From Talinum fruticosum (lineage: Eukaryota > Streptophyta > Magnoliopsida > Caryophyllales > Talinaceae), in NCBI GenBank assembly GCA_021018815.1, contig JAITYX010000140.1:442501-506500 (forward strand): a DNA stretch of 64,000 nt. The letters run 5' to 3'. Each line of letters starts with the position of its first letter. Positions within the stretch are counted from its first letter, which is position 1. Positions 57,373 to 64,000 of the stretch are shown here, piece after piece. The notes beneath the pieces are model-generated. The model ran no database searches. It saw only the letters and a program-made list of their open reading frames with translations, and was not told where the DNA came from. The translations under genes and the position numbers were made by a program.

Positions 57373-57386
57373 TGGTATTCGAGTGG
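57373..57386 (+). other. Primer-binding-site region, degenerate tRNA-iMet type
   Basis: TGGTATTCGAGTGG follows the LTR terminus CCTAACA by two bases. It resembles TGGTATCAGAGC with an indel and substitutions. Confidence 0.55.
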
Positions 57387-57414
57387 GAGTGTTTTGGTGA
57401 GGAGTTCATATCAA

Positions 57415-57750
57415 ACAATGGAGTGAGAAAAGGAGAAGATTAATTGGTTCGATCGCTAGGATTGTGCATTTTAGAAGATGCGGATAGATGATCTGTTGTC
57501 CTAGAAAGAGTTGTGTCAACCCTTGGGAGATAAATAGTCAACCATGGATCGAAAGGAGTGGGATCGTCTTGTTCAGCAAGTGTTGGGATTGGTGAGATTG
57601 ACGTTGGCTAAAAACATTGCCTTCAACGTGATGGATCAAAGGACAACGAAGAGGTTGCTTGAAGCTCTATCGAATATGTATGAGAAGCATTCCAATAAGA
57701 ATAAGGTATATTTGATGTGTCACTTGTTTGATCTTAAGATGTTCGATAGC
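57415..57750 (+). pseudogene. gag: copia gag, N-terminal part before the insertion
   Basis: The early part (57415-57540) is frameshifted. The frame from 57544 reads MDRKEWDRLVQQVLGLVRLT, then LAKNIAFNVMDQRTTKRL, LEALSNMYEKHSNKNKVY and LMCHLFDLKMFDS, a UBN2-type copia gag (the W-L-LE-MYEK pattern). It is cut at 57750 by the LARD-like element and continues at 63821. Confidence 0.85.
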
Positions 57751-58874
57751 TGTTGAAAAGAATTAAGTCTTAATTTGTAAAGGCAAGTGCACGAGGTAAT
57801 TGTAGCTAGCCGGCAAGCACGAGTCGTATCCACAGAGAGTTGTGTTTTAAATATCAAATCTATCTTAAACTTTCTATCTAGGAGAATATGGAGACATGAG
57901 AGATAATAACTAATATTATCCTAGAAACCAATAAAAGAATGTTCGGGTTGTGATTTTAGCATTTAATAAACTAACTAATGCGAGACAAGCCTGAACCTAA
58001 CCAAGCCTATGCAAGTATTTGGGAGTGATCCGTTGCATCATCAAAGGTCGCTCAATCCACACTTTCAAGGGTCATAAGCTAATCTAGTTGTTCTAATCAC
58101 ATACTTTCATGGGGTTAGCGCAATTAGACTATAAGAATAGCAACCTATGGACCTAGCTAGGATTTGGGCTATTATCATGCCAATACCCCTACTATTCTCT
58201 ACACCCACGGGTAGAAAATTGGCTCCACCTTTCAGTGATAGACCAATCACCCAAAAACTCAAGATGAAAATCCCTTTCACGCATTTTATCGAACACATGG
58301 TGGGCACTAGAAACAATCCCAAATAACAAGTATAAAGTAGGTGGGTTAAGGCTTAAGCGAGATCAATTAGCCATTAGAGAGGCTAATCACAACCAAAGCA
58401 ATCAACTTTAACAACTAATTAACATAAAAGCATGAAATAAATGTAAAAACTTCACTAAAGAACAAATTAACACAAACCGACTTGAACAAAAACATAAACT
58501 AGTTAATTAAACTCAAACATGAAAACAAACAATCAATCTAATTTTAATTAATATCTAAAATAACAAAAATCAAATCTTTAAACTAAATTGAACAATCAAA
58601 ATAATAAACTTGAAGTAAGGAGGAAAAGAAAAGGAGCAAATTTATGCTTGAATTAAAATTAAAGGTTTGAATCCAAAATCTTGTACAAACTCTACACCAT
58701 TATCATCCTCGTTTTTGTTCCTTTTTGGCTTAAACCTTTTGCTTTTGGATTGATTTAATTTATTACCTACAAAGAAAGTAAAACAAGTAAAAACTCTCGA
58801 AATATATTATTTTACAAATAAAAAGCTAAGTAAATAAGGGTATAAAATAACATATTGATTGGACCAAACAAATA
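57751..58874 (-). repeat. 3' LTR of the LARD-like element, with an internal deletion
   Basis: Colinear with 62285-63820: AATTAAGTCTTAA, AGTTGTGTTTTAAATATC, AACTTTCTATCTAGGA and GGTTGCATCATCAAAGG-type blocks. About 400 bases present in the other LTR between CTCTACAC and CATT(A/G)TCATCC are missing here (junction near 58697). The missing block includes the TATA box. Confidence 0.88.
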
Positions 58875-58887
58875 CCCCCACACCGAG
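58875..58887 (-). other. Polypurine tract
   Basis: The minus strand reads CTCGGTGTGGGGG directly before the 3' LTR, preceded on minus by TTTTGCTCGAGGACAAG, a context common before the 3' LTR of Athila/Tat-like elements. Confidence 0.75.
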
Positions 58888-61800
58888 CTTTTTCTTGTCC
58901 TCGAGCAAAATAAAAATAAATAAAACCTAACTCACTTTCGTCGGAATCGCAGTTGCACTTAGCACGTATCAAGCCCTTTAAACGCCTTGGTGACCCAAGT
59001 GGTGAGTGAGGTCTCATGAGGCTTTGTAAAAGATGTACCCACAAAATCTTGAAAAATAAAAACAAAAGAGAAAAAGGAAATAGAAAATCTTTTTGATTTT
59101 TAAAAATTTTCACAAACATATATTCAAAGTGGGAAGGGATTATACACATTCTAATCAACCATATCATCCTCGTATTTTGGATATTAATATGCATATAAAG
59201 ACAATATACAGATCAAGACACTTGATCCTCCATTGATGACATCCACATACCAATTTGTTTTTACCCCAAACAGTAAATAATGAGCAAGTTAGATCGGTAG
59301 AACGTCACTTTAGGGTAAAGTGGATCGTTCTCACTCGTGTGTTTAGAGAATATAATAAGGGTTCATTCAAAACTCATTCCAATGATGCACCCTACCAGAG
59401 ATTTGGTCATACTCTCAATTCTCCACCATATAGGCAAACATGCAAAATGCAATTAAGAGGACTTTCAAAGATTGCAATGAGGCTAAGGTCTATGGGTAAG
59501 AAAATGGAATAAGTTTAGAAAATGTGAAGCTAAATAGCCTAGGCATAATGACTAAGGAGCAAAAAACATTTCCAAATATGACTAAAAACTTCTCGCCCAA
59601 TTCACCTTTTTAAGCACAAACAAACCCAAGAGAACCAAGGTATAAGCATAATTTTTTTGAATTTTTCTCATGCCAATCACTTATTCTTTTTTTCCACTTT
59701 TTGTTTCACTTTTTCTCTCTTTTATTTTTTTCATTTTTTTGGGACAAATACTATTAGCATGGGAATCATGAATACAACTCAATTCCAAAGGGTCTAACAA
59801 GGGACTCATCAAGTTTTTTTTTTTTTCCAACATATATCCTACTTTCAAATTACAAACCAAATAGAACACCTTCATCATTAAACCCAAAACTGCCTAACTC
59901 AAGAATCATTGCTCCACTAAACCTTGCTTAGGTATAAGAAATGTATATTGGTCAATGGTTAAGTGGATGCAAATGTAACAAAGATCATGTTAAAGCTCAA
60001 GGGTATGTATAGTAGGGTGGCTTTTTGGCTCATATAGTTTAAAAATAAATGAATGCCTCTATCATATTACATAATACATATGCCAAATGTGGTCTCAAAG
60101 AGAGATAAAACTAATACTAGAAGACATGCACCAAGGAAGAGTCACACATGAAATGAACTGAGACTAAAATTTAAGAATTAGTCTATAAGGTTCAAAATCT
60201 CATAGGTTCCACTACCAAAGTCAAACAACTAGCTCAATAATTAAATGTTGGGATTCAAACGGGACATACAATGACCCATTTTAGATCACGATCTATTATG
60301 TACATCACACATATATATATACAAACTAATAACCAAATAAAAAGGGATCAAAGTGAATAATAATGTCCGAACTCCCCAAAACTATGAAAAATAAAAAATC
60401 ATTTTGGTTATTTTTCGAAATTTTTCCTTTTTTTCAAAATCTTGAAGCATGACTTCGCCTCCCCCACACCTAAACCTCACAATGTCCTCATTAGGAGCCA
60501 AGGAGCAATTGCAATATTAAACAAGACTCAATTATATACAAAAACACTACCACCAAAAACAAAAGCAAAAATAAAACAAGAATATATACATGTGGGTGAT
60601 CATGACCATCATGGCTTAGCAACATCCAAAATTTATCCTCAAAATGATCACCCCACAAAAGCACAATCCTAAATATCCATAACTAAAATAAAAAATAAGA
60701 ACACAACCCGAAATATCCACAACTAAAAAAAAATGCAATGAAAGAAGGGAAAAAGTAGAAAAAAAGAGGGAATGAGTATATCGGGTTAGGTGTTGCGTGC
60801 ACCTAAACTAATGCCTTCTAAAATAGTACTAAGAAGGCTTGAAGACTATCAGCCGCTCTTCCTCATCTCAAGATTAAGCTCCAACTCGGACGCCGTCGAG
60901 TTCTAAGGAGTTTATCATATACTTGACTATACAACTCAAACAAGTGAAAATAAGAGAACATAAGAAAAATTATATCGGTGATATTCAATGCCCTCTTAAA
61001 TTTATCGGATGCCTTAGAAAAATTAAAAGAGTAATAAAAAAAATGGTCCAAATAAACTTTGTAAGTATGTCCTTTAGGTAAGCATGAAAATGGTCAAATG
61101 AGGGAATGTAACCTCCAAAGGTATCTAGGGACACAATATTTTTCATTCACACCCCCTCAAACATGTCAAATGAGTGACCAATATGGTCCATATCCAAATC
61201 AAAATGAAAAAACAAACAGGTAGTGGGCGTAGAAAAATGATAGTTAGTGGAAGGGGAGGGTGGTGAATAACTAGGGAAGTAGGGATTAAAGTAAGTGGGT
61301 CAAGGAACACATGATCATCAACATTAAGACCAATAGGTGATGCCCCGACCACGACCACCTCACATGACTCCCCTAAAGGAGTCTCCCGATCAAACACCTC
61401 AACTAAAACTTCTTATGACTTACGATATAAACCATCCTCATGAACTAAACTCATATCAACATCAAAGGCAAACTTAGAGTCGTCTTTATGTGTGCTAGGT
61501 AAGGATAGAGCAACAATGTGTAATATAGTTAAAGGAGGGTCAATCTCTTCCTTTATCCAGTTTCTAAAGGAAAGGAAGACTCATTATCTTCATCATCATC
61601 ATCATCATCATCATAAAAAATAGCCTCCATTTTAACAGAACTAAGACTAAGGTCGGTTTCATGCGATAGGTCAGACTCACTCATCTTAGTAAGACAAGCA
61701 AGTTGCTCATGTTGTTCATCCATATTCCTTATCAATTTATAAACATCAACACAGCGTTCAGGAAATGAAACATCATAATAAGGACAAGAAACAAGTATCA

Positions 61801-62260
61801 TGATCAAAAGAGTTACATTTTTCATACCAAAAAGGGGTAGGGTCGACAATGCAAGGGGATTGGATGTAAGATATAGAATGATAAGCATAAGGGTCGGGAA
61901 TGAAAATCCAGAATCACTTCAAGCCTTTTTAAATTCACAAGTATCCCAAGCAATCCTAAGCTTCATCAACACTTTTCACACAAAAATCCCAATGCTCTAA
62001 AAGAGCACGAGTTTAACAATTCACACCCTCATAAACAACATTTAATACTTCCTGTTTGTCCAAACAATTATCAAAAAGAGCAAGAAGAGCGCTAAGTCGA
62101 TCAAGGGATAAATAAAACAATTCATGCTCACACTACGGATAATGGTAAGTAACCATGTTTTAAATTTTTTGAGTTTTTTAATTTTCAAAGTTTTTTGGAT
62201 TTTTCAATTAAATGCGTAGTCTTGAATGCTCAAGTAAGCGTCGATATTGAAACAAAACAA
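58888..62260 (-). other. Interior of the LARD-like element
   Basis: About 3.4 kb without retroviral domains. Two minus-strand open frames are notable but unrecognised. 61888-61553 (111 codons; PERCVDVYKLIRNMDEQHEQ, then SDLSHETDLSLSSVK and an Asp run encoded by an (ATC)n tract at 61589-61614). 61397-61143 (84 codons; ETPLGESCEVVVVGASPIGL). They could be decayed gag or element-specific protein. The rest is AT-rich with T runs (59813-59825). Confidence 0.55.
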
Positions 62261-62284
62261 CTCTCCGGCAATGGTGCCAAAAAC
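62261..62284 (-). other. Primer-binding site, Athila-like (tRNA-Asp type)
   Basis: On minus, AGTTTTTGGCACCATTGCCG begins right after the LTR end CTGAACA. It differs from the TGGCGCCGTTGCCGGGGA consensus at a few positions. Confidence 0.8.
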
Positions 62285-63347
62285 TTGTTCAGAAAAATTA
62301 AGTCTTAAATTTGTAATTGTAAGTGCACAACATAGTTGTAGCTAGCCGACAAGCATGAATCATTTGAATAGAGAGTTGTGTTTTAAATATCAAAAGTATC
62401 TTAAACTTTCTATCTAGGAAAATCTGCAGAGATGAGAGATATGATAACTAATATAATCCTAGAAAGCAATAAAAGAACGCTAGAGTTGTGATTTTACAAT
62501 TTAATAAACTAGATAATCAAGACAAACCAAAACCTAACCAAGCTTAAACCTAACCAAGCCTATGCAAGTACTTAGGAGTGGTCGGTTGCATCATCAAAGG
62601 CCACTCAAGTCACACTTTCGAGGGTCATGAGAAAATCTAGTTGTTCTAACCACCTAATTTCATGGGGTTAGTCCAATTAGACTACAAGAATAGCAACCTA
62701 TGGACCTATCTAGGATTTAGGCTATTTTCATACCAAAATCTCGACTATTCTCTACACCCAATCTAGAAAATTGTCTCTACTTTTTGTGGTAGCTCAATCA
62801 CCTAAAAATAAAATGAAAATCCCTTTCGGGCATTTTATCGAACATGTAATAGGCACGAGAAACAATCCTAAATAACAAGTATAAACTAGGTGGATTAAGG
62901 CCTAAATAAGATCAATTAGCTATTAGAGAGGCTAATCACATCCAAAGCAACCAACTTCAACAACTAATTAACATAAAATTATGAAATAAATATAAAAACT
63001 ACACTAACAAACTAACACAATCCGACTTGAACAAGAGCATAAACTAATTAATTAAACTCAAACACAAAACAAGCAATCAATCTAATTTTAATTAACATCT
63101 AACTAACAAAAATAAAATCTTTAAACTAAATTGAACAATCAAAATAATAAACTTGAAGTAAAAAGGAAAAGAAAAGGAGAACACTTATACTTGAATTGAA
63201 ATTGTAGGTTTGAACCCAAAATCTAGTACAAACTCTACACTAATCGCCCCCTCCACCCAATGAGGTTTCATTTTGGCTAACTAAAAACCTTAGAAGGTCC
63301 TCTAAAATCCCTCAAATTTGAGCTTCTTGGTATCATAGCTAAAATTG

Positions 63348-63359
63348 CTATTTATAACC
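63348..63359 (-). promoter_or_regulatory. Putative LTR TATA box
   Basis: The minus strand reads GGTTATAAATAGC, in the orientation of the element, with the palindrome array directly upstream on minus. It is absent from the 3' LTR because of the deletion. Confidence 0.6.
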
Positions 63360-63390
63360 ACAAAAATTGGCAGAAACACGTTGCCTAGGC

Positions 63391-63640
63391 GCACGGTCGT
63401 GCAAAAATATCGCACGACCATATGGCTTTCCTGCACGGCCATGCACCACCTTACACGGTCGTGCAATCAAACTGCATTGTCGTGCACCTTTGCTATCATT
63501 TTTACCAGTTTCTGCCTGATTTGCACGACTTTTAGCATGGTCCTACGGCCTTGCATTGGTGACTCGTGAAACTTTTTCTTGATTTCTACTTTTGTTCGAA
63601 TCTCCGCACGGTTGTGTGCCTTTGCACGAGCTTCTGTGCA
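63391..63640 (-). repeat. Array of GCACGGTCGTGC-like palindromes upstream of the LTR TATA box
   Basis: About seven near-palindromic 12-14 base motifs: GCACGGTCGTGC (63391), GCACGACCATATGG (63412), GCACGGCCATGC (63433), ACACGGTCGTGC (63453), GCATTGTCGTGC (63474), TTGCACGACT (63521), GCACGGTTGTGTGC (63606). Spacing is about 20 bases for the first five and looser after. There is no coding sense. Position in U3 suggests protein-binding sites or DNA hairpins; this is inference. Confidence 0.7.
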
Positions 63641-63820
63641 CACCATTGTCATCCGCGTTCTGCTTCTTTTTTGGCTCAAACTTTTTCCATTGGCTTGATT
63701 TGATTTATTACCTACAAAAGTAAGTAAAACAAGTAAAAATACTCAAAATATATTTTTTACAAGTGAAAAACTAAGTAAATAAGCATATAAATAATGTATT
63801 GCTTGGATCGAATAATAACA

Positions 63821-64000
63821 CTAGTTTAACGGATCATATTAATGATTTTAATATGATAATTTCAAAACTTACTTTCATGAAAATTAAATTTGATGATGAA
63901 ATTAAGTCCTTGATTTTGTTGTCTTCCTTACCCGAGTCATGGGACACTATAGTTTTTGCTATTAGTAGTGTTAGAGGGTCCAATGCACTTAAGTATGATG
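63821..64000 (+). pseudogene. gag: copia gag continuation after the insertion
   Basis: An open frame of about 59 codons to the window end: LTDHINDFNMIISKLTFMKI, then KFDDEIKSLILLSSLPESWD and TIVFAISSVRGSNALKYD. This is the central copia gag segment (LLSSLP-SW-D motif) and follows directly from the part ending at 57750. No stop occurs before the window ends. Confidence 0.88.

Larger units (their letters stand above)
57751..63820 (-). mobile_element. Non-autonomous gypsy-type retrotransposon (LARD-like) with Athila-type PBS, minus strand
   Basis: Two direct repeats (57751-58874 and 62285-63820) flank 3.4 kb of interior. On minus, the PBS TTTTGGCACCATTGCCGGAG lies just inside the right LTR and the PPT CTCGGTGTGGGGG just before the left LTR, giving 5' LTR = right and 3' LTR = left. 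The PBS resembles the TGGCGCCGTTGCCGGGGA type used by Athila elements (tRNA-Asp). No RT, integrase or RNase H was found. Flanks ATAGC/CTAGT are only a weak 5 bp match, but the interrupted gag frame resumes after the element. Boundaries are uncertain by about 5 bases. Confidence 0.85.
62285..63820 (-). repeat. 5' LTR of the LARD-like element, full length
   Basis: 1536 bp. On minus it runs from about TGTTATTATTCGATCC to TTTTTCTGAACA. It retains the promoter region lost from the other LTR: a TATA box near 63353 and a palindrome-rich upstream block at 63391-63640. Confidence 0.88.
57200..64000 (+). mobile_element. Ty1/copia element running off the window, split by a 6 kb gypsy-derived insertion
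   Basis: The LTR end (GATCCTAACA at 57370) is followed by the PBS-like TGGTATTCGAGTGG (57373) and gag from about 57415. Gag breaks at 57750 and resumes at 63821-64000 in frame. The remainder of pol lies beyond the window. LTR start not resolved. Confidence 0.75.

Noticed and set aside
63391..63640. Palindromic repeats as a CRISPR or tRNA-like cluster
   Set aside because: Short imperfect palindromes about 20 bases apart in an LTR, with no Cas genes and no tRNA cloverleaf.

Overview
This window is plant nuclear DNA, most likely from a flowering plant and probably a eudicot. It consists almost entirely of nested, decayed transposable elements. No intact host gene, tRNA, rRNA, operon or CRISPR array was found. 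The evidence is Ty1/copia and Ty3/gypsy domain remnants on both strands, tRNA primer-binding sites next to LTR ends, 5, 8 and 9 bp target-site duplications, and AT-rich filler with microsatellites. Every protein region carries stops and frameshifts, so all coding calls are pseudogenes. Lineage names come from motif recognition by eye and are inferences.

Layout. 1-3.6 kb: minus-strand LTR-like sequence of a Tat-type gypsy element, with an (AAT)n tract. 3.6-3.7 kb: 3' tip of a chromovirus-type LTR. 3.8-11.5 kb: a plus-strand SIRE-like copia element (5' LTR, PBS, gag, protease, integrase, RT, RNase H, env-like remnant) with no 3' LTR. 12.0-12.5 kb: PPT and LTR of another copia. 12.5-21.2 kb: a minus-strand Tat-like gypsy element with a 3' tandem-repeat zone, internally deleted pol, split gag, PBS and LTR; a 2.65 kb solo LTR sits inside its gag. 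21.7-27.6 kb: a complete but dead copia element whose 5' LTR holds a 2.1 kb Mutator-like element. 28.0-34.8 kb: an LTR fragment split by a hAT-like element that contains a second hAT-like element. 35.4-36.8 kb: a solo LTR of the SIRE-like family. 36.8-45.3 kb: a non-coding Tat-like element on the minus strand carrying two more 2.7 kb solo LTRs. 45.3-50.6 kb: a minus-strand Tork-like copia element with its LTR. 52.5-54.0 kb: a truncated gypsy element. 55.5-56.7 kb: a long-TIR non-autonomous element. 57.2-64 kb: a copia gag split by a 6 kb non-autonomous gypsy (LARD-like) element with an Athila-type PBS.

The window's main value is its insertion stratigraphy. Empty sites can be read for several insertions, either from a second copy of the target or from a reading frame that resumes beyond the insert. 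The most distinctive recurring object is the 2.7 kb solo LTR at 16.0, 37.3 and 41.5 kb. All three copies share orientation, terminal motifs, a GC-rich CT-biased island ending in the same splice-donor-like sequence, and two pairs of inverted motifs. No new cellular system is evident; the candidates worth follow-up concern LTR architecture.
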